In this document: positions 23,945 through 33,365 of the stretch, one piece after another
Layout: each line of letters opens with the position of its first letter
Numbering within the stretch: the stretch's first letter is position 1
NCBI RefSeq assembly: GCF_004519295.1
Contig: NZ_SOZH01000004.1
Span: 310,001-374,000, forward strand
Source of the DNA: Cellulosimicrobium funkei
GTDB lineage: Bacteria; Actinomycetota; Actinomycetes; Actinomycetales; Cellulomonadaceae
Direction: 5' to 3'
Length of the DNA: 64,000 nucleotides
Position numbers and translations under genes: made by a program
The notes under the pieces: generated by a model
Told to the model about the DNA's origin: nothing
Databases searched by the model: none
What the model saw: only the letters and a program-made list of their open reading frames with translations

Positions 23945-26900
23945 TCACGGCGCCACGCTCCCGACGCCCGTCGTGGAGCCCGCCTCGGTGCGCTCGTCCG
24001 GGTCCTCGCCCTCGCCCTCGGCCGTGCCGTCGGCGTCGTCCGCCGCATGGAGCGCGGCGACGGTGAGCAGCGGCACCGCCGGGATGAGCGCGACGAGCGC
24101 GATCCGCACGCCGAAGTCGTTGACGAGGGAGCCCGCGACGGCCACGATCCACAGGGCGAGCAGGGTCGGGCGCACGAGCGGCCACGCGGCCTCCGTGCGT
24201 GCGAACCAGCGCGGCGTGAAGCGCCGGGGCCAGAAGAGCAGCAGCGCGGTCGCGACGAGCACGGCGATGGTCAGCCACACGGGCACCCCGCCCAGCACGG
24301 ACCGCGCGGCGTAGCCCGCCTTGCGGAGCAGCGTCTCCCACGCCGACCCGTCGACCACCTGCTCGACGAACCGCCCGAGGTGCGAGCGCTCGTCGGCCGG
24401 GCGCAGCCAGTCGAGCACGCCGACGGCGGCGACGAGCGCGACGCCCGCCGTGGCGACGAGCAGGAAGCGGCGCCACGTGACGCGCGCGCCCGAGGCGGCG
24501 AGGCCCAGCACCGCGAACGCGGGCACGACGACGAGACCGCCGCCGAGGTCGGCGCCGAGCGTCGGCCACACGTCCACGACCATCGTCACGAGGCCGATGA
24601 CCCCCACCGTCGCGGCGGCGACGTAGCGGTGGCCGCGCGCGACGAGCCACTGCGCGAGCGCCGCGGCGACGACGAGCGCCGCGACCGCGTACACGGAGAA
24701 CGTCGGGTTCCCGAACCCGTAGAACCGGGCGCCGAACGTCGGTGCCGAGCCGAGCGGGCTCGCCCGGTTGAGCGGGGTGCCGACGAGCGCGTCGAGCGTG
24801 AGCACGGCGAACGTGATGCCAGCGACGATCCCGGGCCCGAGCCACACCGGCCGACGCGGGGCGAGCGCGCCCAGGCCGGCGACGGCCGCCGTCGCGAGGA
24901 CCGTGGAGACGACGATCGCGAGGGTCTGGTTCCCGAACCGCCACCAGCCCGTGAGCGACACCAGGAAGGCGGCGGTGGGCACGGCGGCGACGACGAGCGC
25001 GGAACCCCGGGCCCAGTGCGCCGCCCGGGCCCAGCGGGCGCGCGCACGGTCGCCCGTCGCTCGCCTGGCGCGCGGCGCGAGCAGGAGGCAGAGCCCGGCG
25101 ATCGCGAGCCCCGCGTAGAGCGGCACGTCGACGAACGCGGTGTAGACGGCGCGGCGCACGTGGTCGCGGGTCGTGAGGTCGGCGAGGGCGTCGGCGGTCG
25201 ACGTCGCGTCGGCCGGGCGCGGCGAGCCCCAGGCCAGCGGGGTGTCCTGGATCCGCGCCGGGGTGGCGGCGCCCGCGGCGTCGAGCACCGTCGCGGGGAC
25301 GTCGAGCACGCGCGCGACGCCGTCGGTCCGGGTGGCGGCGCTCGTCAGGTAGCGCGACTGGTCGGGGCCGTCGGACGACGGGCGCACGAGCGCCGTGCCG
25401 AGCGCCGGGCGCGTGCCGGGCGTCCCGGCGACGTCCACGACGAGCACGGTCGTGCCGCTCGGGGCCGCGTCGAGCACGGCGCCGACGGTCGCGTCGACCG
25501 CGGTGAGGCGGTCGGCGCGCAGGGTGCTGCGCAGCGTGGCGCGCTCGTCCGCCGGGAGGCCGGGGTCAACGACCGGCGGGGTCGCGTCGCCCGCGTCGAC
25601 GACGGTCACGGGGCACGCGAACGCGTCGGAGCCGGGTGCGGTCGTGTCCGCGAGGTCGCGGTAGCGCGCGACCTGGCCCGCGGAGTCCGCGAGCGCGACC
25701 GCCGCACCGGGGCCCACCGCCGTCGCGCACACCGCGCCGTCGGCGCCGGCTGCGGCGAGCGCGTCGCCGAGGACGCCGAGGCGCGCCTGGTAGCCCGAGC
25801 CGCGCTGGAGCGCGACCAGGTCGTCCCACCCCTCGACCCGCGCACCGTCCGCGCCGTCGGGGGCGGGCTGTACCGTCGGGCACGCCCACGCGCCGTCGGG
25901 CGCGCGCTCGGTCGTGACCTCGGCGAGCTGCCCGGCGGAGAGCGCGAGCCAGCCGCCGACGGTGCAGCGGCTCGCCGCGCCCGTGGGCTGGGAGACGCCG
26001 CCGGCGCCCGCGCCGTCGGTGAGCAGGGCGTGGAGGTTCGGGGTGGCGGACGACGTGACGTCGCTCCACGTGACGCCCGTGGTCCCGACGACGACGACCG
26101 GCCGGTCCGTCGCGATCGCGTCGGAACGGGTCACCGACGCCTCGCCGCCCGCCGGGGCGGCGCTGGCCGCCGGTCGGAGCCCCGTCGAGGCGAGCACCGT
26201 GGCGGCGAGCAGGACGACGAGCAGGAGCCCGCCTCCCACCGTCGCGAGCATCGTCGGCATGCGCCGGATCCCCGGCTCGGGGACGGCTCCCGCGGTCTGC
26301 CGGGGCGCGGGGCGCGCGAGGAACCCCGGGACGATCATCGCGGTCGCGACCACCACGACCATGACGGCGATGATGACGCCCGAGTCGTTGAGGACGGAGC
26401 CGACACCCGCGACGACGACGAGCGCGACGACGAGCGGGCGCAGCACCGGCCAGGTCTCGTAGGCCCGCGCGACCTCCGGGAGGCGGAAGCGCTCGGGGCG
26501 CAGCACGGCGACGGCCACGAGGACCACGAGCACCGCGGCGACCGCGCCGAGCGGGTTCGCGAGGGTCGCCCACGCGCCGAGCGCCTTGCGGCCGATCACG
26601 TCGAGCGCGGCGCCGTCCACGACGGTCTGGACGAACCCGCCGAGGTGGGACCGCCCACCCGGCAGCAGCCAGTCGACGACCGCGACGACCACGACCACGA
26701 GCACCGTCGCGAGCGCGACGACGAGCGCGCGCAGCCACGTGATGCGGATGCGGCCCACGAGGAGCGCGAGGACGGCGAACGCGGGGACGAGGGCGAGGAT
26801 GCCGCCGAAGTCGGCGCCGAAGGCTGGCCAGCCGTCGATGACGACCGTGACCACCCCGACGGCGACGACGGACCAGGCCGCGAGCCGACGCAGTCCGCGG

Positions 26901-28615
26901 GCGGTCGCGGCCGACGCGAGGCCGCCCGCGAGCACGAGGCCGGCGACGGCGTACACGGCGAAGGTCACGTTGTTGAAGCCGTAGAAGCGCGTGAAGCCCA
27001 CGACGGCGGACGTCCCGAGCAGGGACGCCTGCTGGAGCGTCGTGCCGGTCGCGCCGTCGACGGTGAGCACGAGCCACGTCACCCCCGCGAGGGCCGACGG
27101 CAGCGCCCAGGGGCGCCGCGGGAGGAGACGTGAGACGACCCACGCGACGAGGGCGACGACGACCGCGCTCACCGCGAGCGCCAGCGTGAGCGCCGGGGCG
27201 GGCGCGCTCCACACCCACCAGCGGGACAGGCTCGCGAGCGACGCCGCGACGGGAGCCGCCGCGACCACCATGAGCACGGCGGAGAGCACGCGCAGGCCGC
27301 GCGGCCCCGGGCCGGGCTCGCGGCCGCGGCGGACGGCGGCGCGGCGCGCCCACAGGACGCCGCCGAGCGCGAGGACCAGGGTGGCGACGAGGAGGCCCAC
27401 GAGCACGGGGTAGAGCGTGGGGATGGTGCTCGTGAGGACGTTGAGGTACTGCCGGTTCTCGACCGTCCGGGCCACGTCCATGCGACGGACCTCGCCCTGC
27501 TCCAGGGCGGCGCCCTCAAGGCCTTCGGTGCTGCCGCCCGCCGACTCCACGACGGTCGCCGTCAGGTCGGTGAGCTGGACGATGCCGTCCTTCTGCGTGC
27601 TCGGCGAGTGGAGCCACCGGCTCGTCGGCTGCCCCTTGCGCCAGTCGACGACGACCTGGAGCCCCGTCTCGCCGACCGGTCCGGCGGACACGCCGGCCAC
27701 GACGACGCGCGTGCCCCGATCGACCTCGTCCATGATCCGGGCGAGGGCCTCGTCGAGCTCGTCGAGGCTCTCCCCGCGCCCGGTGGCCGAGTCGACGATC
27801 TCGCCCTGGTCGACGACCGTCACGTCGCACGCGTCGAGGCCGCCGGCGGGGAGGGCGGCGAGCGAGGGCGTGTACCGCTCGACGTGACCGACGGCGTCCG
27901 CGAGCATCACCGCGGCACCCGGCCCGACGGCGGTCGTGCAGACGCCCGTCCCGGCGATCCGGGCTGCGGCGGTCCCGGGGTCGTGCCGTGCCGCCTGCGC
28001 GGGCGTCTCCTCCGTGGCAGGCGCCGTGAGGACGGCCCAGCCGGGGACGTCCGCGGGGCGTGCGTCGGGCGTGGTCGTGCCGGTCGTCGCGACGGCGGGC
28101 ACGGGCACGGGGAGGCAGCCGCTCGCCGGCTCCTCGGCGTCGGCGGGGAGCGGCTCCGCGGGCTGCTCCGCCGTCTGGGCCGAGACCATGCGCCCCGCCG
28201 ACAGCGTGAGCCACGCGTCGGTCGTGCACACCGTGCGCCCGAGGTTGAGCGACGCGACGGACCCCGTCCGGATCATCGACCACAGCGTGGGCGTCGCGGT
28301 GGGGGAGACGTCGCTCCAGTACAGGCCGGCCACCGCGACCAGGACGACGGGCCGCGGGTCGTGCGTCGGCGCGGCGGCGAGCGGGCTCGCGGTCTCGGCG
28401 ACGCCGGCCGCTGTGCCCGGGCCTCCCGACGCGACCGCCGGGGGCGCCCCGGTCGTCGCCGCCGCGGTGGTCGCCGTTGCCGGGCCCGCCGTCGCGAGGA
28501 GCGTCAGCAGCAGCGCGACGGCGGTGGCGAGCGCCGCCGTCCGCCGCCCGAGGCCCCGGTCCCGGCGGACGGGCTGGGTGCGGGCAGGGGGGAGCGCGGC
28601 GGCCGGGAACGTCAC
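23945..28615 (-). CDS. Giant membrane protein made of two tandem copies of an ectodomain-plus-membrane module
   Basis: 1556 residues from a GTG start. A signal-like segment lies at ~28-48. Module 1 covers about 85-770 and module 2 about 830-1540. Each starts with an extracytoplasmic domain (GLYWSDVSPTATPTLWSM versus GVTWSDVTSSATPNLHAL; TVCTTDAWLTLSAG versus RCTVGGWLALSAG) that resembles the alkaline-phosphatase/phosphodiesterase superfamily start. Each then has about ten membrane helices with RFYGFNNVTFAVYAVA versus RFYGFGNPTFSVYAVA, a shared D-x-WP-x2-GAD-x-GG block, and SHLG-x-FV-x2-VVDG. Catalytic metal residues are not clear. It may act on cell-envelope polymers; that is inference. It stands alone and is divergent from the FBP gene. 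Confidence 0.8.
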   Translation of the reverse strand: MTFPAAALPPARTQPVRRDRGLGRRTAALATAVALLLTLLATAGPATATTAAATTGAPPAVASGGPGTAAGVAETASPLAAAPTHDPRPVVLVAVAGLYWSDVSPTATPTLWSMIRTGSVASLNLGRTVCTTDAWLTLSAGRMVSAQTAEQPAEPLPADAEEPASGCLPVPVPAVATTGTTTPDARPADVPGWAVLTAPATEETPAQAARHDPGTAAARIAGTGVCTTAVGPGAAVMLADAVGHVERYTPSLAALPAGGLDACDVTVVDQGEIVDSATGRGESLDELDEALARIMDEVDRGTRVVVAGVSAGPVGETGLQVVVDWRKGQPTSRWLHSPSTQKDGIVQLTDLTATVVESAGGSTEGLEGAALEQGEVRRMDVARTVENRQYLNVLTSTIPTLYPVLVGLLVATLVLALGGVLWARRAAVRRGREPGPGPRGLRVLSAVLMVVAAAPVAASLASLSRWWVWSAPAPALTLALAVSAVVVALVAWVVSRLLPRRPWALPSALAGVTWLVLTVDGATGTTLQQASLLGTSAVVGFTRFYGFNNVTFAVYAVAGLVLAGGLASAATARGLRRLAAWSVVAVGVVTVVIDGWPAFGADFGGILALVPAFAVLALLVGRIRITWLRALVVALATVLVVVVVAVVDWLLPGGRSHLGGFVQTVVDGAALDVIGRKALGAWATLANPLGAVAAVLVVLVAVAVLRPERFRLPEVARAYETWPVLRPLVVALVVVAGVGSVLNDSGVIIAVMVVVVATAMIVPGFLARPAPRQTAGAVPEPGIRRMPTMLATVGGGLLLVVLLAATVLASTGLRPAASAAPAGGEASVTRSDAIATDRPVVVVGTTGVTWSDVTSSATPNLHALLTDGAGAGGVSQPTGAASRCTVGGWLALSAGQLAEVTTERAPDGAWACPTVQPAPDGADGARVEGWDDLVALQRGSGYQARLGVLGDALAAAGADGAVCATAVGPGAAVALADSAGQVARYRDLADTTAPGSDAFACPVTVVDAGDATPPVVDPGLPADERATLRSTLRADRLTAVDATVGAVLDAAPSGTTVLVVDVAGTPGTRPALGTALVRPSSDGPDQSRYLTSAATRTDGVARVLDVPATVLDAAGAATPARIQDTPLAWGSPRPADATSTADALADLTTRDHVRRAVYTAFVDVPLYAGLAIAGLCLLLAPRARRATGDRARARWARAAHWARGSALVVAAVPTAAFLVSLTGWWRFGNQTLAIVVSTVLATAAVAGLGALAPRRPVWLGPGIVAGITFAVLTLDALVGTPLNRASPLGSAPTFGARFYGFGNPTFSVYAVAALVVAAALAQWLVARGHRYVAAATVGVIGLVTMVVDVWPTLGADLGGGLVVVPAFAVLGLAASGARVTWRRFLLVATAGVALVAAVGVLDWLRPADERSHLGRFVEQVVDGSAWETLLRKAGYAARSVLGGVPVWLTIAVLVATALLLFWPRRFTPRWFARTEAAWPLVRPTLLALWIVAVAGSLVNDFGVRIALVALIPAVPLLTVAALHAADDADGTAEGEGEDPDERTEAGSTTGVGSVAP

Positions 28616-28747
28616 CGGACCAGCCTACGGGGGCGCGACGCGCCGCCCCCGACCGCCCCGGCCGCGTCCGCGCAGGTCCGCGCGCGACGCTCACGCGGCC
28701 TCCACGGGGGCTGCGCGCAATCTTCTGGACGGGCAGACTTGGGAACG

Positions 28748-28771
28748 TGTACAAATTGTATCCATGTACAA
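28748..28771. promoter_or_regulatory. Overlapping TGTACA/TACAA palindromes before the FBP-TetR operon
   Basis: TACAAATTGTA (28750-28760) is palindromic, and its right half also pairs with TACAA at 28767-28771 (TTGTA-N6-TACAA). TGTACA occurs at 28748 and 28765. The AT-rich block is striking in this GC-rich DNA and lies 16-39 bases before the GTG of the FBP gene. It is probably the operator of the co-encoded TetR. Confidence 0.65.
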
Positions 28772-28786
28772 GTTGAAGGAGCGACG

Positions 28787-29311
28787 GTGCGTGCGCTGAC
28801 CCGCGCCGAGGCGCGGTCCGCGATCGTCAACGTCGACCCGGCGGAGGGGAAGGTCCGCCTGCCCGGCCACTTCGACGCGCTGCGCTGGGAGGAGCTCGAC
28901 TACCTCGGGTGGCGCGACCCGCGCGCGCCCTCCCGCGCGTTCCTCGTCGCGGACGTCGACGGGCGCGCGGTCGGGGCGCTCCTGCGCCAGAGCCCGAGCC
29001 ACGCCGAGGCCGGGTCGCGCGCCGTGATGTGCGCCCTGTGCCGCTTCTCGCGGCGCTTCAACGAGGTCGCGCTGTTCGCGGCGCACCGGCCGTCGCGCGA
29101 CCCGCGGAAGCGGCTCAGCAGCGTGGGCCTCCTGCTGTGCACCGACCTCGACTGCCATCGCAACGTCGGGACCGTCCGGTCCGGCGGTCCGCTCGACCCC
29201 CCTCCCGACGAGGTCGTGCGGACTCGTCGGGAGGGCCTGCGGGCGCGTACCGTCGCGTTCCTGCACACCCTGACCGACGGCGCCCCGACGGCGCGGACGA
29301 GGAGTCGTTGA
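28787..29311 (+). CDS. FBP/EF-G-binding-type zinc protein
   Basis: 174 residues. The four cysteines C82, C85 (MCALC) and C118, C123 (LLCTDLDC) with SRRFNEVALFAA between them define the treble-clef zinc finger of the FBP family. Its Staphylococcus namesake was called fibronectin-binding, and relatives (FusB type) bind EF-G and protect it from fusidic acid. The start GTG follows AAGGAG. It overlaps the TetR gene by one base (TGATG). A ribosome-protection function is a family inference. Confidence 0.82.
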   Translation: MRALTRAEARSAIVNVDPAEGKVRLPGHFDALRWEELDYLGWRDPRAPSRAFLVADVDGRAVGALLRQSPSHAEAGSRAVMCALCRFSRRFNEVALFAAHRPSRDPRKRLSSVGLLLCTDLDCHRNVGTVRSGGPLDPPPDEVVRTRREGLRARTVAFLHTLTDGAPTARTRSR

Positions 29312-29877
29312 TGGCCTACCTGCCGCGCGCGGAGCGTCGGGACTCCATCGTCGCGGCAGCGGCGGCCGTCGTGCGCCGCGACGGGCTCGGCGCCGTCACC
29401 GCGCGCGTCGTCGCCGACGAGCTCGGCGGGTCGCCGGGGCAGATCCACCACCACTTCGCGTCGACGGACGAGCTCGTCGCCGAGGCGTGGCGGCGGTACG
29501 CCGACGTCGAGATCGGCGCCTTCGAGGAGGCGGCCCGCGGCCGCTCCGCCCGTGCCGCGCTCGAGCTCTTCTTCGAGGACCTGCTCGGGCCCGGCGGTGA
29601 CGGCCAGGCGCTCGCCCGGTGGGCGGAGGCCGGGGCGCACGCGCAGCTGCGGCCCGCCGTCGCGCGGGCGTACGTGGAGACGCTCGGGCTCCTGACCGAC
29701 GTCCTGGCGGACGTCCTCGGCGACCGCGGCGACGCGCGACGTCGGGAGGCGGCGGGACGCCTGCTCATGGTCGGCGTCGGTCTCGCGGGCCTCACTCGCG
29801 TCGGTGGGGAGCGGGTCGTCCCGCCGGCGGCGGTCATGCGGTCGGCGATCGACGCGGAGACGGCCCGCGCGGACTGA
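29311..29877 (+). CDS. TetR-family regulator paired with the FBP protein
   Basis: 188 residues. The helix-turn-helix includes AVTARVVADELGGSPGQIHHHFAS (its QIHHHF end replaces the usual LYYHF). The C-terminal domain is helical and resembles regulators of drug or envelope-stress genes. It is translated by reinitiation at TGATG after the FBP gene and probably binds the palindromes at 28748-28771. Its ligand is unknown. Confidence 0.88.
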   Translation: MAYLPRAERRDSIVAAAAAVVRRDGLGAVTARVVADELGGSPGQIHHHFASTDELVAEAWRRYADVEIGAFEEAARGRSARAALELFFEDLLGPGGDGQALARWAEAGAHAQLRPAVARAYVETLGLLTDVLADVLGDRGDARRREAAGRLLMVGVGLAGLTRVGGERVVPPAAVMRSAIDAETARAD

Positions 29878-29911
29878 CCGCGTGGACCGACCGCGTGGAC
29901 CGACCGCGCGG
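29876..29911 (+). repeat. Short 13-base tandem repeat after the TetR gene
   Basis: GACCGCGTGGACC occurs at 29876-29888 and 29889-29901, with a degenerate third unit from 29902. It starts inside the TetR stop codon. No role is evident. Confidence 0.6.
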
Positions 29912-29954
29912 CGCCGACCGCGGGCCGGCCGTGCCCGTGGCCCGCCGCCGCGCG

Positions 29955-31088
29955 TCAGGCCGTGCGGACCACCAGCGCACCCGGGTCGACGCGCGTCTCG
30001 ATCTCGACGGCGAGGCCCAGCACGTCGCCGTCGACCTGCGCCTGCTCGCCCTCCTCGACGCGCACCCGGACCCGCCGGGCGCGCGCGTGGTCGATGCGCC
30101 CGATCTTGGCGGGCAGGTCGTTCCGCACGCCGAGGCCCTGCATGACGACCTCGCCGAAGAGCTGCGCCCACCCCACGACGCCGCCGCGCGTGTCGACCGC
30201 GGCGACGTCGAGCACGCCGTCGTCGATCACGGCGTCGGGCAGGAGCGTGATGCCGCCGGGGAGCCGCCCGCAGTTGCCGATCATGAGGGAGCGCAGCCGC
30301 GCGTCGACGGGCGGCGAGTCGTCGAGCTGGATGCGGGCCCGCATGCGCCGGCCGTGCAGGTGGCGGATCCCGGCGACGAAGTACGCGACCCACCCGACCT
30401 TGGCCTTGAGCTCGTCGTCGGCGTCGGCGACCATCGCGGCGTCGAACCCGAGGCCCGCGATGACGAGGAAGATGTGCTCCTTGCCGGGCTCCCGGACGGG
30501 GTCGAGGGTCGTGCCCTCCACGTCCCCGGGACCCGCGGGGTCCGCGTACCGCAGGACCGTGACCCAGCCGACGTCGATCGGGCGGTCCGACCCCGCGATC
30601 ACGACGGCGAGCGCCGCGCGGGCGTCGCCCACGGGCAGGTCGAGGTTGCGCGCGAGGAGGTTGCCGGTGCCGACGGGCACGAGGCCCATCGTTCGGCCGC
30701 TGCCGACCATGCCCTCCGCGACCGCCCGCACCGTGCCGTCCCCGCCCACGGCGACGACGACGTCCGCCCCCTGGGCGAGCGCGGCGCGGGTCTGCCCGAC
30801 GCCCGGGTCGGCGACCGTCGTCTCGAACCACAGCGGGTCCGGGAGCGCGGCGTCGGCGAAGGCGCGGCGCACCACGGCCTCCAGCCCGACGACGTCGGGC
30901 TTCGACGGGTTGGCGACGAACGCGACGAGCTCGCGCGGGTCGTCGTCGAGGGGCGTCTCCTCGACGGGGAGGTCCGCGCCGTGCGCGCGCCGCAGGCGCG
31001 ACTGCTGGGCGCGCAGCCCCAGCGCGACGACGAGGGCCACGACGGCGACGGCGAGCGCCGCGATCGCGACCCAGAGGGTCCAGGCCAT
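29955..31088 (-). CDS. Diacylglycerol kinase-family lipid kinase
   Basis: 377 residues. One N-terminal membrane helix (~5-25) anchors the protein. The catalytic domain carries the ATP-binding GGDGT (115-119) and LVPVGTGNLLARNL, followed by the long beta-sandwich with DAVIDDGVLDVAAV. This matches the YegS/DgkB family, which phosphorylates diacylglycerol or related lipids. The N-terminal anchor is typical of actinobacterial members. It is divergent from serS with 73 bases between them. Confidence 0.9.
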   Translation of the reverse strand: MAWTLWVAIAALAVAVVALVVALGLRAQQSRLRRAHGADLPVEETPLDDDPRELVAFVANPSKPDVVGLEAVVRRAFADAALPDPLWFETTVADPGVGQTRAALAQGADVVVAVGGDGTVRAVAEGMVGSGRTMGLVPVGTGNLLARNLDLPVGDARAALAVVIAGSDRPIDVGWVTVLRYADPAGPGDVEGTTLDPVREPGKEHIFLVIAGLGFDAAMVADADDELKAKVGWVAYFVAGIRHLHGRRMRARIQLDDSPPVDARLRSLMIGNCGRLPGGITLLPDAVIDDGVLDVAAVDTRGGVVGWAQLFGEVVMQGLGVRNDLPAKIGRIDHARARRVRVRVEEGEQAQVDGDVLGLAVEIETRVDPGALVVRTA

Positions 31089-31149
31089 GGCGACACCGTA
31101 GCGGGGTCGTGGCTGTGGAGGACCACGACCGCTGCGCCGCCGGGTTCGT

Positions 31150-31155
31150 TAGGCT
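31150..31155 (+). promoter_or_regulatory. -10 element for leaderless serS mRNA
   Basis: TAGGCT lies six bases before the GTG at 31162. Confidence 0.7.
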
Positions 31156-31161
31156 GCTGGC

Positions 31162-32445
31162 GTGATCGACCTCCGCCTCCTGCGCGACAACCCCGACATC
31201 GTCCGTGCCAGCCAGGTCACCCGTGGTGACGACCCCGCGCTGGTGGACGCCGCCCTCGACGCCGACGCGCGCCACCGCGCCGCGCTGAGCGAGTTCGAGA
31301 GCCTGCGCGCCGAGCAGAAGTCCCTCGGCAAGCAGGTCGCGCAGGCGCAGGGGGAGGAGAAGCAGGAGCTGCTCGCGCGCACCAAGCAGCTCGCCGCCGA
31401 CGTCAAGGCGCGCCAGGCCGACGCGGACGCCGCGGCGGAGGAGCTGCGCGGGCTGCTGTTCCGCATCTCCAACGTCGTCGAGGGGGCGCCTCCCGGGGGC
31501 GAGGACGACTACGTCGTGCTGCGCGAGGAGGGCACGATCCGCGACTTCGCGGCCGAGGGGTTCACGCCGCGCGACCACCTGGAGCTGGGCGAGGGCCTGC
31601 GCGCGATCGACACCGAGCGCGGTGCGAAGGTCTCGGGCGCCCGGTTCTACTACCTCACGGGCGTGGGTGCGCGCCTCGAGCTCGCGCTGCTCAACGCGGC
31701 GATGGACACGGCGGTCGCGGCGGGCTTCACGCCCGTCATCACGCCGACCCTCGTGCGGCCCGAGGTCATGCAGGGCACCGGGTTCCTCGGCGCGCACGCG
31801 GACGAGATCTACCGCCTGGAGAAGGACGACCTCTACCTCGTCGGCACGAGCGAGGTCGCGCTCGCGGGCTACCACGCGAACGAGATCGTCGACCTGTCGG
31901 GCGGCCCGCTCCGGTACGCCGGGTGGAGCGCGTGCTACCGCCGCGAGGCCGGCTCGCACGGCAAGGACGTGCGCGGCATCATCCGCGTGCACCAGTTCCA
32001 CAAGGTCGAGATGTTCTCCTACTGCGACCCGGCCGACGCCGCCGCGGAGCACCAGCGCCTGCTCGGCTGGGAGGAGCAGATGCTGCGCCTCGTCGACCTG
32101 CCGTACCGCGTCATCGACACCGCGGCGGGCGACCTCGGGTCGAGCGCCGCGCGCAAGTTCGACTGCGAGGCGTGGCTGCCCACCCAGCAGCGCTACCTGG
32201 AGCTCACGTCGACGTCGAACTGCACGACGTTCCAGGCGCGCCGCCTCAACGTGCGCGAGCGGGTCGAGACGGACGGCAAGACGGAGACGCGGACCGTCGC
32301 CACGCTGAACGGCACCCTCGGCACGACGCGCTGGATCGTCGCGATCCTCGAGAACCACCAGCAGCCCGACGGGTCGGTCCGCGTGCCCGAGGGGCTGCGG
32401 CCGTACCTCGGCGGCCTCGAGGTCCTCGAGCCGGTGGTGGCGTGA
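31162..32445 (+). CDS. serS: Serine--tRNA ligase
   Basis: 427 residues, normal for bacterial SerRS. The N-terminal coiled-coil arm (~30-105) that grips the long variable arm of tRNA-Ser is visible as alternating charged heptads. The class II core has the [13 protein letters not shown] block, the motif-2 region [22 protein letters not shown] and motif 3 [18 protein letters not shown] (its NGTL...R core). Two tRNA-Ser genes lie in the same window. The GTG start is leaderless. The stop overlaps the HAD gene (GTGA). Confidence 0.97.
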   Translation: MIDLRLLRDNPDIVRASQVTRGDDPALVDAALDADARHRAALSEFESLRAEQKSLGKQVAQAQGEEKQELLARTKQLAADVKARQADADAAAEELRGLLFRISNVVEGAPPGGEDDYVVLREEGTIRDFAAEGFTPRDHLELGEGLRAIDTERGAKVSGARFYYLTGVGARLELALLNAAMDTAVAAGFTPVITPTLVRPEVMQGTGFLGAHADEIYRLEKDDLYLVGTSEVALAGYHANEIVDLSGGPLRYAGWSACYRREAGSHGKDVRGIIRVHQFHKVEMFSYCDPADAAAEHQRLLGWEEQMLRLVDLPYRVIDTAAGDLGSSAARKFDCEAWLPTQQRYLELTSTSNCTTFQARRLNVRERVETDGKTETRTVATLNGTLGTTRWIVAILENHQQPDGSVRVPEGLRPYLGGLEVLEPVVA

Positions 32446-33272
32446 CGGACCCCCGGGAGACCACCGATGCGGCCGAGCCGCTGCTCGTCGCGCTCGACAT
32501 CGACGGCACGCTCATGTCCTACGACCAGGAGCTGTCGGACGACGTGCGCGACGCCGTCGCGGACCTGCGCGCCGCGGGGCACCACGTGGTGCTCGCGTCG
32601 GGACGGTCGCTCATCGCGATGACGCCCGTCGCGGAGATCCTCGGGATCGACCGCGGCTGGGTCGTCGCGTCCAACGGCGCCGTGACCGCGCGGCTGGACC
32701 CCGACGAGCCCGACGGGTACGTCCTCGAGGACGTCGTGACGTTCGACCCGGGCCCGGCCCTGCGGCTCCTGCGCGAGCACCTGCCCGACGCGCGGTACGC
32801 CGTCGAGGACGTCGGCGTCGGGTTCCGCATGAACGAGCTCTTCCCCGACGGCGAGCTCGACGGCGTGCACCGCGTGGTCGAGTTCGACGAGCTGTGGTCC
32901 GGCGAGGTGACGCGCGTCGTCGTGCGGGCGCCGGGGTCGACGAGCGAGCAGTTCCACGAGCTCGTGGAGCGGCTCGGCCTCGACGACGTCACGTACGCCG
33001 TGGGCTGGACGGCGTGGATGGACCTCGCGCCCCTCGGCGTCACGAAGGCGACCGGCCTGGAGCTCGTGCGTCGCACCCTGCACGTCCAGCCGCACCGGAC
33101 CGTCGCGGTCGGCGACGGCCGCAACGACGTCGAGATGCTCCGCTGGGCGTCGCGCGGCGTCGCGATGGGCCACGCGGACGACGTCGTGCAGGCGGCGGCC
33201 GACGAGGTGACCGGCACCATCGAGGACGACGGCGCGGCGCGCGTCCTGCAGAGCCTCCTACCCGCGCGGTAG
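32442..33272 (+). CDS. HAD-superfamily hydrolase (Cof type)
   Basis: 276 residues. The catalytic motif is ALDIDGTLM (nucleophile D19, acid/base D21). Motif II is VLASGRS, and motifs III/IV are GVTKATGL and [13 protein letters not shown]. The C2B cap makes it a Cof/YidA-type sugar or nucleotide phosphate phosphatase. It is translationally coupled to serS (GTGA), a pairing common in actinobacteria. Its stop TAG lies within the first unit of the 21-base repeat array. Confidence 0.9.
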   Translation: MTDPRETTDAAEPLLVALDIDGTLMSYDQELSDDVRDAVADLRAAGHHVVLASGRSLIAMTPVAEILGIDRGWVVASNGAVTARLDPDEPDGYVLEDVVTFDPGPALRLLREHLPDARYAVEDVGVGFRMNELFPDGELDGVHRVVEFDELWSGEVTRVVVRAPGSTSEQFHELVERLGLDDVTYAVGWTAWMDLAPLGVTKATGLELVRRTLHVQPHRTVAVGDGRNDVEMLRWASRGVAMGHADDVVQAAADEVTGTIEDDGAARVLQSLLPAR

Positions 33273-33295
33273 AGCTGCGGTACCCCGAGGTAGAG
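33265..33295 (-). repeat. Left array of a 21-base interspersed repeat (two units)
   Basis: On the plus strand CGCGGTAGAG (33265) and CGAGGTAGAG (33286) are spaced 21 bases, with CGGTACC between them. This is the reverse complement of the array at 34536-34587. The first unit overlaps the stop of the HAD gene. Confidence 0.75.
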
Positions 33296-33365
33296 ACGCG
33301 GTCATCTCCGGGCTCCCACCGGGGGCAGGACGGCGGGCCGGTCCGCACCCGACCGGGCGTACGCC

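Noticed and set aside
23945-28615. Two separate genes instead of one
   Set aside because: The frame is continuous across the module junction (~26130-26310) with no internal stop and no clear ribosome binding site for a second start.
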